A DNA stretch of 64,000 nucleotides, taken from Liolophura sinensis. Taxonomy: Eukaryota; Mollusca; Polyplacophora; Chitonida; Chitonidae. The translations under genes and the position numbers were made by a program. How positions within the stretch are numbered: position 1 is the first letter of the stretch; each line of letters begins with the position of its first letter. The stretch is taken from contig NC_088300.1 of the NCBI RefSeq assembly GCF_032854445.1, forward strand, positions 53,418,984 through 53,482,983. The letters are read 5' to 3'. Shown in pieces: positions 45,201 to 53,087 of the stretch. The notes below the pieces were generated by a model. It searched no databases. It was not told where the DNA came from and saw only the letters and a program-made list of their open reading frames with translations.

Positions 45201-45937
45201 ATCAACTACATTCAACGCACCGGAGATTTTTGGAAAGAAATCTATATTTTCTATTCACATCAAATTTCCTCTATTTATCAAGAATGGCTCTAATTATTGC
45301 CTTTCAGTTAAATGTCGTATACGTGAGCTACTAGTTTTTATAGTGTTTAAAGTCATTCTGACGTTCGAAAAATTTATAAAGCGACCCGTTTTATAGATTA
45401 CGAGAACCTTATGACCGATTTGAAAGATTACACCTGCACAGACGAGACTGATACTTTGCTAAATGTACTTATTTGAGCTATTCTAAAATTATGGCAAAAA
45501 TTCTATTATATATATTATATGAGCTGATCGATTTTTTGTTTTTTGTCAAAAATCTCTCTTGACCAGTGGTTAAACCTAAATAATAGCGCTGGGGGTAAAG
45601 TACAAGAATAGTATTACTATTTTTCTTTTCTAAACATTTTAACCATCACATGCATCATCCCCTAACTGAACTGACAGTTTTCTGAAAGACAGTATCAGCA
45701 AAGCTTAATAACTTTAACTGCGTTTTCTTCGATTTTAAAATTATCACTATCCTGATACTCTGCACTCAGTCTACCTCTTCTACCCAAAATCAAAACGTGG
45801 TGTAATATATAAGCTTTTCAACTCAGTGATCACTCTACATTTCCTTTAGTATTAATTGTGATTAAAGAAATATATGTTTTTCCTTTCAGATGGAAACAAC
45901 TCCAGAAAAGGCTTCATGGGACAAGACCACTAATTAA
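20273..45937 (+). CDS. CRIM1-like VWC/FN3 type I membrane protein, sixteen-exon gene
   Basis: Exons: 20273-20530, 32477-32625, 34094-34229, 35190-35406, 35626-35820, 36650-36864, 37736-37963, 38542-38964, 39596-39796, 40265-40459, 40984-41251, 42126-42313, 42986-43321, 43776-44081, 44375-44544, 45890-45937. Order of domains: signal peptide; Cys-rich unit like the second half of an IGFBP domain; FN3 (exons 2-3); VWC x4 (exons 4-7); FN3 (8); VWC x2 (9, 10); an unnamed module (11-12); FN3 x2 (13, 14); a membrane helix (15); a tail of about 45 residues. CRIM1 and kielin/chordin-type VWC proteins bind BMPs, so an extracellular BMP-modulating role is plausible but inferred. Nearly all introns are phase 1. 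Exons 1, 3, 4 and 6 carry stops or frameshifts (see findings); the rest, about 2.7 kb, is open. It could be a pseudogene in its 5' part, or the lesions could be assembly errors. Confidence 0.8.
21845..22060. repeat. Degenerate repeat of a GCACATTTTGTACCCA motif
   Basis: The motif recurs near 21846, 21916, 21957 and 22027 with alternating spacings of about 70 and 41 bp, partly interleaved with CCAATGGG-like words. A repeat of this kind leaves long frames open on both strands, so those frames are not taken as genes. Confidence 0.45.
22945..23245 (-). repeat. Dispersed repeat family R1, inverted copy with internal duplication
   Basis: Contains ACAGCATAGAGAGT, CTTGTCAGTTTACCTCAGTT (twice, at about 23043 and 23168) and GCACCATGGCTTAAGCAAAA, the complement of the 17.5-kb copies. 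The doubled CTTGTCAGTTTACC segment suggests one copy inserted into or recombined with another. Confidence 0.7.
23838..24040 (+). mobile_element. SINE family 1, nearly complete body
   Basis: Starts at the B-box region (GAGTTCAAGTCCAGCTCATG) and runs through TCCCACCATAGTGCTGGCCG and TTGAGTACGGCG to a CAAATAAATAAATA tail. The A-box half of the tRNA head is missing. Confidence 0.85.
24160..24245 (+). mobile_element. SINE family 1, decayed 3' part
   Basis: CAGGTTTCCTCCTTCTATAA and GTCGTATAAGGGAAATTCTT resemble the family tail, but many positions differ. Confidence 0.45.
26573..26700 (-). repeat. Dispersed repeat family R1, partial inverted copy
   Basis: ATGTCAGTTTACCTCAGTTA and TAAATAGTAACAAATTCGTA match the complement of family R1. 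The ends are lost. Confidence 0.5.
27187..27446 (-). mobile_element. SINE family 1, near full-length inverted copy
   Basis: From the tail complement (TTTACGCCGTACTCAAGAAT) to the tRNA-head complement (CTGAGCCACGGAAGCCC), about 260 bp. It includes AACTCAGAGCGACCGCATTG (B-box side) and GCGCTAGCGCGCTAA. TTGTACAA on both flanks (near 27174 and 27453) may be a target-site duplication. Confidence 0.88.
29384..29655 (-). mobile_element. SINE family 1 inserted inside the Tc1 element
   Basis: A full copy in reverse with a long T-run at 29384-29404 (poly-A tail). It is flanked by the 12-bp duplication CCACAAGAAAGA at 29372-29383 and 29656-29667. It sits between the left TIR and the transposase stop, so it post-dates the transposon and leaves the ORF intact. 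Confidence 0.93.
29884..30897 (-). CDS. Tc1-family DD34E transposase (intact)
   Basis: A single 337-codon exon. Residues about 1-110 contain two helix-turn-helix units (GAGQHHVARTFNCSQATISR; then a GRPSVTTP linker, an AT-hook-like GRPR relative, and HPISRRTVLRRLR). The catalytic core shows FTDESRYNLF (first Asp), LLQQDNARPHTARV (second Asp) and SPDMNPLEHLWD (Glu), with exactly 34 residues between the second Asp and Glu, so DD34E. It cuts and pastes its element at TA sites in the nucleus. Length matches the family (about 340) and no stop or shift is visible, so it may be recently active. Confidence 0.95.
   Translation of the reverse strand: MPRLTQAERDRATGMADMGAGQHHVARTFNCSQATISRLLGRYRLTGRTQDRPRSGRPSVTTPGEDRYIRTIHLRNPFVTATSTAETAETALGHPISRRTVLRRLRVSGIRAYRPFRGMALTPLHRQNRLRWARVVRRWQRRDWERVLFTDESRYNLFRNDGRIRVYRRRGKRLAQNCIQNVHPFGAGGVIVWCGICGQVRTIIIQGNLTGQRYRDEILEPVVVPFVHQQQRGILLQQDNARPHTARVVLNYLDTVDVNVLPWPARSPDMNPLEHLWDHLDRRLTQRVPPPQNRQQLEQALFEEWDRIPDDVIRRLTTYMRRRILALTDAMVAHTRY
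31169..31252. repeat. (TA)n microsatellite
   Basis: About 80 bp of nearly pure TA directly abuts the right end of the Tc1 element, and TATATATATATG flanks the left end. The transposon therefore entered a TA tract. Confidence 0.95.
31625..31895 (+). mobile_element. Decayed SINE-like segment
   Basis: CATGGGTTCATTCCCAGTTT (B-box-like) and a GACCAGTCAAATAAATAA end suggest an old tRNA-headed SINE; the centre is not alignable by eye. Confidence 0.35.
32203..32345. repeat. Imperfect tandem repeat of about 20 bp
   Basis: About seven variants of ATCATCAGCCTAAAATAT lie near the end of intron 1 of gene 2. Confidence 0.75.
32371..32457 (+). mobile_element. SINE family 1 tail, 20 bp upstream of a 3' splice site
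   Basis: TCGTATAAGTGAAATATTCT, then CCAATCAAATAAATAAAT, ends just before the polypyrimidine tract of gene 2 exon 2. Confidence 0.8.
32477..32625 (+). CDS. Gene 2 exon 2: first half of FN3 domain
   Basis: After TTATCGTGTCAG the exon joins exon 1 in phase 1 and encodes GLTAGEVTYTSIHITWTDFA, then YEYEYIVFWTKYFQGNLTEW: FN3 strands A to C with the conserved Trp. It ends in phase 0 at GAACAG|GTCTGT, a weak donor, which is the starting point of the 49-bp minisatellite. Confidence 0.85.
32621..33760. repeat. 49-bp minisatellite starting at a 5' splice site
   Basis: About 21 clear 49-bp units (CTGTGAATATTGTGTGTCAT, then CTAAAACAATGGGGAAAGC and (TA)TAACAG) run from the exon 2/intron junction to about 33675, with decayed units to about 33760. 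The true junction AACAG|GTCTGTG is the first register. Most later copies read AACAG-ATCTGTG, ATGTGTG or ATATGTG; one at 33501 regains AACAGGTCTGTG exactly. Confidence 0.95.
34094..34229 (+). CDS. Gene 2 exon 3: second half of FN3 domain (in-frame stop)
   Basis: The phase-0 join with exon 2 gives VGQVPSATLDKLEQNTLYFI and RVGTWDNQK, then TAA at 34181-34183, then NRFKNLSEVIMVTTM to donor ATGG|GTAAGC (phase 1). The reading on both sides of the stop is normal FN3 (L..N..Y.I.V, SEVI.V.T). The acceptor GTTGGAGGGTAG is poor in pyrimidines. Confidence 0.7.
35190..35406 (+). CDS. Gene 2 exon 4: VWC domain 1 (multiply damaged)
   Basis: Aligning with the sister VWC exons, the frame reads GCHLEGNT-stop-LEYGDQRITECESICICLP, then NGTLNCEELCPG. 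TGA lies at 35213-35215. A run of six G (35326-35331) shifts the frame; five G would give NPGDHPNCSGVPAGEEYHEC and CTNLVCTD. The dinucleotide before the expected start is CG, not AG. Donor GACG|GTGAGT (phase 1) is intact. A shorter exon using GGAG|AC at 35233 would avoid the TGA but lose the first cysteine. Confidence 0.6.
35626..35820 (+). CDS. Gene 2 exon 5: VWC domain 2
   Basis: Phase 1/1 exon between CTTTCTGCAG and TGCT|GTAAGT. It encodes GSCVSDNGTRYINNTRYITR, CSTCECLNGLITCSDLYEC and DSCCPEHEC, with the VWC cysteine pattern CxCxxG..xC and a final CC..xC. The frame is intact. Confidence 0.9.
36243..36288. repeat. (TA)n microsatellite
   Basis: About 45 bp of TA repeats in the intron after exon 5. 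Confidence 0.9.
36650..36864 (+). CDS. Gene 2 exon 6: VWC domain 3 (frameshift)
   Basis: After TTGATCCCAACAG it encodes LSECVEGNVTYEHGDTVMRG and CNERCSCQNGWISCEKIC, then VDLSPP. It then hits a stop at 36796 unless one base is added at about 36785 (CCG against CCGG). With it the exon continues DHCLNPIMAFPPGERCAVVH, then CAGSNT, to donor ACTG|GTTAGT in phase 1. Confidence 0.75.
36926..37022 (-). mobile_element. SINE family 1 tail fragment, inverted
   Basis: TTTATTTATC, TGATGTTTTACTCGGCTATT and ACAACGGCGGCCGCCAGCAC match the reverse of the family tail. Confidence 0.75.
37476..37574 (+). mobile_element. SINE family 1 tail fragment
   Basis: TGCCCGGTTTCCGCTCACCA, AAGTGAAATATTCTTGAGTA and an AAATAAATAAAT end. 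Confidence 0.8.
37736..37963 (+). CDS. Gene 2 exon 7: VWC domain 4
   Basis: Phase 1/1 exon between GTTGTTTACAG and ACAG|GTATTC. It encodes VSCVIDGVSQVVQEPRVTER, CHRCTCLDQYSYRCDRGCY and GECCPQIWC, a complete VWC cysteine set. Confidence 0.9.
38413..38490 (-). mobile_element. SINE family 1 tail fragment, inverted
   Basis: TTTATTTGATTGGTGTTTTA, CGCCGTACTCAAGAATATTT and ACGACGGCGGCC, about 50 bp before exon 8 of gene 2. Confidence 0.85.
38542..38964 (+). CDS. Gene 2 exon 8: FN3 domain in a single exon
   Basis: Phase 1/1, 141 codons, between TTCAAAATTAG and ATTA|GTAAGT. FN3 landmarks: VKLLKVSWATAQNLNLEF, LGYHIFYWESD, then LNGLNPGQTYLVRIQIGL. A Ser/Glu-rich loop (QEQSSSNSSNEAFEESF) enlarges the domain. 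Several N-glycosylation sequons are visible (NGS, NQT, NSS). Confidence 0.9.
39596..39796 (+). CDS. Gene 2 exon 9: VWC domain 5
   Basis: Phase 1/1 exon between ATTATTTCCAG and AAAC|GTGAGT. It encodes TGYKCWVKDRYISHGKQYQD, GCDVVCTCSFGELSCEPVC and AGECCGRTKC, with all VWC cysteines. Confidence 0.9.
40145..40238 (+). repeat. Dispersed repeat family R1, partial copy next to exon 10
   Basis: CCATTTTCCAGCTATCACAA and TAGTTTTACTCTCTATGCTC match the 3' third of family R1. It ends about 25 bp before the acceptor of exon 10. Confidence 0.65.
40265..40459 (+). CDS. Gene 2 exon 10: VWC domain 6
   Basis: Phase 1/1 exon between CTTTTTCTCCAG and TCAG|GTATAA. It encodes PGCCPYGNTTLEDGDTVRES, CERYCRCDNGTVSCWQAC and DRCCPTWRCPS, a complete VWC. 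Confidence 0.9.
40984..41251 (+). CDS. Gene 2 exon 11: unnamed extracellular module, part 1
   Basis: Starts in phase 1 after GTATTCTTACAG and encodes IEARVTLKVTGVCDGQNKQF, LQEMSRSITDLFRSEDLC and TILIIVTVKVFNE. It ends in phase 2 at GA|GTAAGT. The alternating strand-helix-strand pattern with four cysteines is not a VWC or FN3. I do not recognise it, though it loosely resembles the module that precedes ephrin-receptor-like cysteine repeats in some invertebrate proteins. Confidence 0.75.
42126..42313 (+). CDS. Gene 2 exon 12: unnamed extracellular module, part 2
   Basis: Phase 2 join after GCAATGTTTCAG gives EALDPDFTGGPQLRETVDRI, then IEVTIGDVTYPVMTMIYVSD and CRPGYLKHDHGC. It ends in phase 1 at TGCA|GTAAGT. 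The C.PG.....GC end looks like the start of an EGF- or ephrin-receptor-like cysteine unit that is cut short. Confidence 0.75.
42986..43321 (+). CDS. Gene 2 exon 13: FN3 domain
   Basis: Phase 1/1 exon between TTATCTTTCCCAG and AAAG|GTATCT. FN3 landmarks: VSYHVAMNVLNVTESTASLR, WTGLP, LRLEYRD, then LRALAPTRFYLVRLLLLT. Confidence 0.9.
43776..44081 (+). CDS. Gene 2 exon 14: membrane-proximal FN3 domain
   Basis: Phase 1/1 exon between TTTTGCCCTCAG and GAAG|GTAAGG. It encodes ITGMDVSSSAVTVRWSELPD, YAEEYFIAFSNISKGG and LQALAPDTIYKVKVALVLSN. It shares the LQALAP.T.Y motif with exon 13, so the pair probably arose by duplication. Confidence 0.9.
44375..44544 (+). CDS. Gene 2 exon 15: transmembrane helix
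   Basis: After TTTGCATTTTAG the exon encodes VSGFISHR, the hydrophobic span AVIIGVSSVAFLAVAALITL-LVCIF, then basic KMRRSSSRLS as stop-transfer and a Ser-rich tail. Donor GAT|GTAAGT, phase 0. The orientation is type I. Confidence 0.9.
44732..44932 (+). mobile_element. SINE family 1 with target-site duplication
   Basis: The tRNA-like head GGGGCCTCCGTGGCTCAGTT carries an A-box-like stretch, and GTGTTCAAGTCC serves as B-box. The centre has a deletion after GGCTTCCCTCC. The copy is flanked by TCAAGAAATGA at 44721-44731 and 44933-44943, so it inserted recently, in the last intron of gene 2. Confidence 0.93.
45890..45937 (+). CDS. Gene 2 exon 16: C-terminus
   Basis: After TTTTTCCTTTCAG it encodes METTPEKASWDKTTN and TAA at 45935-45937. 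The phase matches exon 15. Confidence 0.85.
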   Translation: METTPEKASWDKTTN

Positions 45938-47061
45938 TTAATATTTTGATAGTAATTGTCATCACCCGCCTGTACAGATTTGAAGCTATATGTTAAAGTC
46001 ATAACTGTGTGTTATGGGGTATACACTAGGCTGTATGGGAATACGACCCTGACATTAAATTACTTTGTATTTTAGAAGTAATGACATGTGTCAAAGGCAT
46101 AATTTTAACTTGTGTTATTGAATCTTAATTCATAATGAACATAAAGACGTATCATGTTGACTGAGGATGAAATCAGGAAACGTTATATATCCAGATAGCT
46201 GCTCATATGATTTGCTCTGAATGAATTCTGCGAAAATGTATTGTTTGTATGCGGTTTCTAATGTTATATTTTACATGATGTGAGTGGTATGGTGTAGCAT
46301 ATACCTGTATATTTTTGTCTTTCATTGTATGTCCATTTTATGAAGCGCTTGTTTAAGCCTTGTCTGTAGGAAAATCAACTTTGTAAGGTTTGCCGCATGT
46401 GAATACTGCACCATTATAGCCAGTTCATTCATAAAACATAACAGATATTTTTCTTATCATTTGTAGATAACTGATGGCAACTGATGCCAGTTGTCTAAAA
46501 AGTTACTTTAAACATAGTGGCGATAGAAAAAGATTCCAAAAGTCATGAATATCTACACAGCTCCGTTATTTACGGAGAATAATAAGTTTACATTCTACAG
46601 GAAATATTCGGTTAAAATTAACCGTTTTCACATGATTATATTTAAACCAAACATTTTTATTTCTTATCCAGTGCATGACAGAATCTCAGAATCGACACAA
46701 GAAGATGAATAGTGTATTACATTGCCATACCGGTGTTTTAGAGAACAACACTAATTCAAATGATACTCTCGTTACAGTAATCGTGGTCTCCTATAAAAAT
46801 GAATTGCACATATCTAAAGTCATCATTCACATCATTATACATTTTTCACCTGTGTTATTAGCTGGTATGTTTAAATTGGTCACAAGTTTGTGATTCAGTG
46901 TTATTAATTCACAAGTATGTTTGATGAATTTTGGTGGTAATAGTACTGGTAACTTTGTGTATAGGCCTGTACATGTAGAAAAACACAGATGCACTCCATG
47001 CATGATTATGCATCAAAACTTTGGACATTGCCAAATTCATTTCAGCTATGCGCCAATATTA

Positions 47062-47226
47062 ATCAACGAAGTCACTTTTTATCACTATTAATTGGAGTTG
47101 TCAAAAATAATAAAAATCTCTCTTTTGTACTAAAACAGTATAGGTTAACGAAGTCGCTTTTTTATCATTATTTAACTGGAACGATCGCAAAGAATAGGAA
47201 TCCCTCTTTTATACTAAAAGATGTAG
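47062..47226. repeat. Diverged 82-bp tandem duplication
   Basis: AACGAAGTCACTTTTTATCA (47065) and AACGAAGTCGCTTTTTTATC (47147) begin two similar segments 82 bp apart, in probable 3' UTR of gene 2. Confidence 0.7.
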
Positions 47227-48215
47227 TCCAAATAAATATGCATTGCTTTTCAGTATTAGATGTGTTGGCAAAGCCTTTAGAATGTTGTAAGGAGCTGTAT
47301 GTATAGAGATTGAGGTAACCAAGCTCTACCTACCCCGCGTGAAGTGCTCCTTACAATTGCTTAATTCGTTTATTTGTTACTCAACACCATCCCATACAGT
47401 TGATGTTTTATGATTCAAGCTCATAATGTCACCTCAATGTGTAATTAATTAAAGCTTATATAATTTTAAGAGAATAAATGTTATATTTTGATAGAACGTA
47501 AACGTGTCTGTATGTTTTATGGAGGGGCACCATGAACCAACTAATAATTCTCAGGTATGATATCGGGATACCAGTGGTTTATGTTTTCTGTCTGTTAACA
47601 CCTCGAAAGATTAGGATTAGATGATTAATGCGAATAAGAAGTATCGTACCGTATATATCCATAATGTTTTATGCTTACTGTAATTGTTAGCATTAATTTG
47701 ATTGGAATTCAATCGGAAAACTTCATTTCTCTGTAATGTAATACCAGTAGAACCTGCTCTAGTGAGAATTATACGTGACACAACCAAATCATCATAAGCT
47801 GACAGTGAGTCTTAATTGTCTCAGAATAAAACAAATAGAAAATTGTTTTGTAAGTAATAAAGAAAGGTATATTGTTAGTTTTATAAATGATATGACAATA
47901 GATGAGAAGAAGAGATCACAATAGTTCCCTACTGATACCCCGTTCGTCAATCCGTCAGTCCGTCACACTAGTTTTCCGGACTGAAATGTTCATCATATGG
48001 AACTGAAATTTTTTACATGGCTTCGGCATAACTTACAGATCAAGTTCGAGTTTCGGACCCGTACGTTTGGACAAAGTTTTTAAGATGGTTTATTGTGTTG
48101 ACTTGAAACATGATACATAGTCAAAATGATGTCCATTTTTGGTCTGTTGTGGACTCTGACATTATTCCGATTGCCCCAACCGGACATATGAAGGGGACAC
48201 ATGAATTCTTAATAA

Positions 48216-48682
48216 AACCCACGTACTGTTTGGTCGTTGGCGAACCTTGTTAGAAACAAAACCGAAGATAAACATCAAAACTCCGGCTCGGCGTTCTCCT
48301 CCGCCATTTCTGACTTCTACTCTAGGAAAACGTCGACCGAATTCTATGTCTACGCCTGGAACAAAAGTTTCAAATAATCAGCACAACTTCTCTGCTCATC
48401 ATGATCTTCCATATAATTCCGATCGCGACAGGGCATAGCAGAGTTTGGAAGAGTAGCAGTTAATAGTGGAAAAGTGCCATGTGTGTCATCGGGGCCGGAG
48501 GGTACGTACGGGAGAGGTACGATTAGAGGTTTTCCTTTTAGTAGATGTCTACGCTAGTATTAGTCTACCTACGTCAAAAGTAAGCCAAATATGGTGGTGG
48601 AGGAGAACGTCGAGCCGCAGTTTTAATGTTTATTCTGCTTTTTTTTAACAAGGTAGGCCAACGACCAAACAATATGTGGGTT
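48216..48682. mobile_element. Foldback/MITE-like DNA element with TIRs of about 38 bp
   Basis: AACCCACGTACTGTTTGGTC, then GTTGGCGAACCTTGTTAGA at 48216, pairs with TTAACAAGGTAGGCCAACGA, then CCAAACAATATGTGGGTT ending at 48682. The arms extend inward: AAACATCAAAACTCCGGCTC pairs with GAGCCGCAGTTTTAATGTTT. No transposase. The target duplication is not clear. Confidence 0.85.
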
Positions 48683-50065
48683 ATACTAAGAATACAAGTA
48701 GGTACAATCAGAGCCTAAGTTTGATGGAGCGCTCCATGCCCTTCAGCGCGATCTCGTCTACCGCTAGGTTAAAGCATAGCGATGTGGTAGGCCTAAACTG
48801 TAAAGGCTTCCCCTAGAATTGTACTACGAATCACCCTGAACACTTAGCCATAAGGCTTGTTACAAATCTGTCCTGTTTACCCGAACAGTTCGTAGTCACT
48901 CTCCCAAAGCTTACCTGGTGTTTACACCTGTAGACAATACATCCATTCATATTGTCCTCGGACTCGGCAGGATGTTGCTAGTGCCGTTCAATAACAACTA
49001 AGGACCGCAGAGTGAAGGAGACAAGAGAATTAATGACTGTCACCGGTAGAATCAAAATGGCTTACCGCATTTCACCTAAACCCCGCCACTTTCTTAGACC
49101 CCACAGGCGGGGTCAAAGCAGTTCGTTCATACTTTCTGAGATAGCACATATCCAGGTTAATACAAGTGTTTATGTGTGTCTCAATATCCTTTTGACAAAC
49201 CGTGCACTTTCAAAGATATGGCTGTGTTCACACTGATATACCAACGAGCTGTTTTCGTTGATATGAAACACCAGGCAACCAGTGCTAAATAATGAACAAT
49301 TTTCCTTTATTAGTTGCTGGCAGTGTTAATGTAAGCCTCAATTCCTACATTTGTATATACCATACCACACAAACCACGATCTTACGGTTTCGATTATTGA
49401 GCAAATAAATGTACAAAACACAGCAGGTAACTGTAAATCTTTAACCTTTTCAACCACTGGAATTTATTTAAACATTTATGAAAAAAATGATAAAAAGGAT
49501 TTGTGTCATTAAAGATGCAAGCTCCACAAAACTGCAAATTATTTCTCTACACCCCATAATTCTCTCAGAATGTTTCAAAATATTGTTTATAATGTTTCAA
49601 CAACAACTTAAGCATCGTCATCAACCGTCAGTCACACTGATATTGCGTCTTAATAGCTTGGCAAGCTACAATTTTGAGACAATTTTTGCACGCAGTTTAC
49701 TCTGTCATCGGATGTGAACATGAAGTTAATGTAACTCTGCTGGTTCTAAATACACTCTGAATGAATCGTTGTGTGTATTTCTTTTCTACTTAGAGTAATG
49801 GCATACATGTATCTGTATTTATTAGGCTAGACGCAGGTTGTTTATATGTAGGTCACTGGGATTGTTATGAGGTATTAAATTTAGAGGGTCAAGAGACAGC
49901 CGTGAACACGAAATAAACAGCTGTCAAATATCAAAGTCGGACTCAATGACACTGCAGACAACACAAGTCACTGTAACTAATTGTTTTTCTTTGCACTTAC
50001 ACACACTGTTGTTTTTCTTTGCACTTAAAAACACTGTTAATTTTCTTCGCAACTAAGGAGCTGTT

Positions 50066-50335
50066 GAGTGAGTGAGTGCTTTAGGTTTAACGTCGGACAT
50101 AACAATTTTTCAGTTATAGGAAGACGAAAGAGTCCTTAGAGTGCATGTAATGTGCCTCCTTGTTGCAGAACTGATTTCCAGCGCTCGTTTATCTAGTGCA
50201 GCTTTACTGAGACGACTTACCGAAGGCAAGTGAGCCGCCCCGCCCGAGTCATTATACTGTTACGAATCAACCAGTCATTGCACTCTCCCCTTAACGCTGG
50301 ACGTCAAGCGAAGACACTGTCGAACCCCCACTAGA
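50066..50335 (-). mobile_element. SINE family 2, copy lacking the tRNA head
   Basis: GAGTGAGTGAGTGCTTTAGG, CAATTTTTCAGTTATAGGAA, TTATCTAGTGCAGCTTTACT and CAAGTGAGCCGCCCCGCCCG match the body of the fuller copy at 57844-58195. Confidence 0.88.
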
Positions 50336-50689
50336 CAACAACGTGTAACATAGGTTAATATAAGCAACAAAACACGCTTATTCAGCTTGATGACATTGGC
50401 CCAATACACCATATAAACAAGCGCATTAGCTTCATTTAAGACGCGTGACTACGGTTCTTAACATTGTTTTGGAATCTTGTGCAAGCCTTACTGAGATAAA
50501 TTGAGCACCACAGCGTTGAATAATCGGGGTATATTCCACTGTCACCACACCAAGGGTTCACTGTCACTCATGGATCACTTCCAGCGGACAATATACACTC
50601 ACCCACTGAAAGACTAAGTGCACGGACAGAAGTCAGCAGCATGGACAAGGAAACTCTTTGACAGGCATGATCTCTATTCATGAATGGGA

Positions 50690-51060
50690 TAATATTATAA
50701 CACTGGAAGTGAGGATCTTCACAAATGGAACTGATGGTATCCACATTTGGGAGTGAGGATCTTCACAAATGGAACTGATGGTATCCACATTTAGGAGTGA
50801 GGATCTTCACAAATGGAAGTGATGGTATCCGCATTCGGAAGAGAGGATCTTCTCAAATGAAAGTGAGGATCTTCACACATCAAAATGAGGATCTCCACAT
50901 ACGGAAGTGATAATCTCCCTTAATGGAAATGAATAGCTCCACACGTGCGACTGAGGATCTCCACATACGGAAGTGATAATCTCCCTGTTTGGAAGTGAAT
51001 AGCTCCACACGTGCAACTGAGGATCTCCACCTGGAAAACTGATGATCTCTGCTCAAACAT
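50690..51060. repeat. Tandem repeat of a 22-23 bp unit
   Basis: Variants of GGAAGTGAGGATCTTCACAA alternate with GGAACTGATGGTATCCACAT and later AATAGCTCCACACGTGC forms, about 16 units arranged in higher-order pairs. Intergenic. Confidence 0.85.
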
Positions 51061-52935
51061 ATGTCTCCTATAGACATAATCACTGATTTATACACGTAGA
51101 AATTACGTATATCAATGTTTTATTTGTCACCCTATAATACACTAAATATGGTAGTTAATTTTGTCAAAATACCATTTCATAGCCTCCTCTTGATTTGTTG
51201 CAATATCTTTTGAAACTACATGAAAGATAAAGGCTCAAATCTAAAGCGACATCATCTGTAACCGCGAAGTCACAACATCAGTGGTCAGTAGCATGGTATA
51301 TAACACAGGAAAACTACTTGACGTTATCAAATATGGTGGACGCGTGAGTATTAATGGGCTACCTTATCTTACCATCTTTTGAGCTAATGGGAAGCTTAGC
51401 GTACATTATTCCACCAACATTCCCAAATGTCCTCTGGAACTCCTATACCCATCCTGTCCGAATTTCACCCAAATGCTTGACTCTACTCCTTCAAGTCAAC
51501 CCAATCATCCTGTTGTAATTTAGACAGAGGTATTACTTTGTGATTTGTAAGGTTTCTACTGTAACTAAAATTCACTTAGGGAGTTAGCTAAATTGAAGTA
51601 GCCATAATGAATGACGGGGTATAGTAACAAGCTGAAGGTCGTCCAGCGTCCTTGATGTTACGTACATGTTTTGCCAGTGAGCACGGAAAACTTTGCTGTG
51701 AATAACAAGTCGCTTCTAATTATCCTTAAGCCATTAAACACGGCGTTACCTAAAGTTTAGATATCTCAATTACGGGTTGGAATTTCATGGTGTTTAGAAA
51801 ATTGCTGTTTTGTTTGGATGTATTGTGCTGATTAGCATGGTCAGTCTCGTCAAAGGATTTTTGTTCTAAGCAGTCACTTGAAGACTGTAATAACTGACAA
51901 GTAATAGCTTCAGATTTACAAAGAATATCCAGGTAAAATCTCAGAGAGTGATTAGTTTAACAAAAGATCTAGATTTTTCTGCCTTGTACGCTTATCGCTA
52001 TGCACTATTTAGCACAACGGAGGTGAGTATTTTAATAATGCTGAAATGGATTAAAACTGTTCCAAATTTGGAAATACCACAGTCCCTGAAAACTCAGGAA
52101 AACAAATTACAAAAAAGATGATTGTATTACAGGAAAAGTCCAGCAATCCAATCTCATCACACAAGTTTTATCAATAAGATTCAAACACTAACATGAGTAT
52201 TATTTACTCGAGGTCCTCTACAGGAGCACGTTCTAGAAGATGACATGGTATGAAAACAGTATAGGAAATGGGCCACTTAAGTGTCTGTGACCAGGGGTTT
52301 GTTTTCATTGTAGCAGCTTCGCGTCAATTTCAGTATTACTTCACTTCTATCAGAACAGCGTGTCCTTCTGATTGTGGAAATTCTCACTGAGATCAATAAA
52401 TCTGTACTAAGAAAAGTCCTCATGGCACTCTAGCCCAAGTTCTATGCTCTTAAGTATATTAGTCCTCAAAATGCTTCTTTTTAACCTTCAAAGAGAATTA
52501 GCCCAAACTACGATTTTGTCTCTTATTTTTTTCCGACTCAATAATGGGTCTAAACTCAGGCACATGGTACAAAAGCGACTATCTGGTTTATAAGATTAGG
52601 AATAACATATAACCTACAACCCAATTTGGTGAGGGCACATTCCATAGATGAGTTTTCACTTTTCCCCTTTTACTTGCGCGAGTTTCCTGTATGCCTTCTT
52701 GTGTATGCCGGAAGTCATCAATATGTGCCTGTAATGTTTGATTAGCCCCCGCTGGACTGGGTTGTTTTGCCGGAGACAGAGAGCTGTGGTCCGTTTCTGC
52801 CGATCTGACCAATAACCAATCAACACGCCTTGACAAATCCGGCTACATGAGATTCTTTCTTGTCGATTCTTCAGTAGTGCTCTCTCAGACTGATATGTGT
52901 TCACTCTCAACACCTTGAAGGTCAATCGGGCTGAG

Positions 52936-52942
52936 ATATAAG
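52936..52942 (+). promoter_or_regulatory. TATA-like element of the metalloprotease gene (candidate)
   Basis: ATATAAG lies about 150 bp upstream of the metalloprotease ATG, with no other clear core element. It would place initiation near 52965. Confidence 0.3.
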
Positions 52943-53087
52943 CTGAACAAAAGACTTATTGGAGGTGACACAGTACAGGAGAGAATTTGTAAGAGTCTTC
53001 TGCACCTGATTTTGGAATATTAAGCGTTTTTTGGTATTTACCAAAACGCGTCTTGTACGGATACAAGTTTCGGAGTGGACATCCAAT

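Larger units (their letters stand above)
45938..53087. other. Gene 2 3' UTR and intergenic region
   Basis: The first part is presumably the 3' UTR of gene 2; AATAAA at 47473-47478 is one possible polyadenylation signal. No exon could be supported. It holds a degenerate duplication at 47.1 kb, a foldback element at 48.2 kb, a truncated SINE at 50.1 kb and a tandem repeat at 50.7 kb. Confidence 0.55.

Noticed and set aside
46989-47306. 105-codon frame in probable 3' UTR of gene 2
   Set aside because: Contains a diverged 82-bp duplication and no domain; likely chance.
48247-48438. Pro/Arg-rich 63-codon frame
   Set aside because: Lies wholly within the arms of a foldback element.
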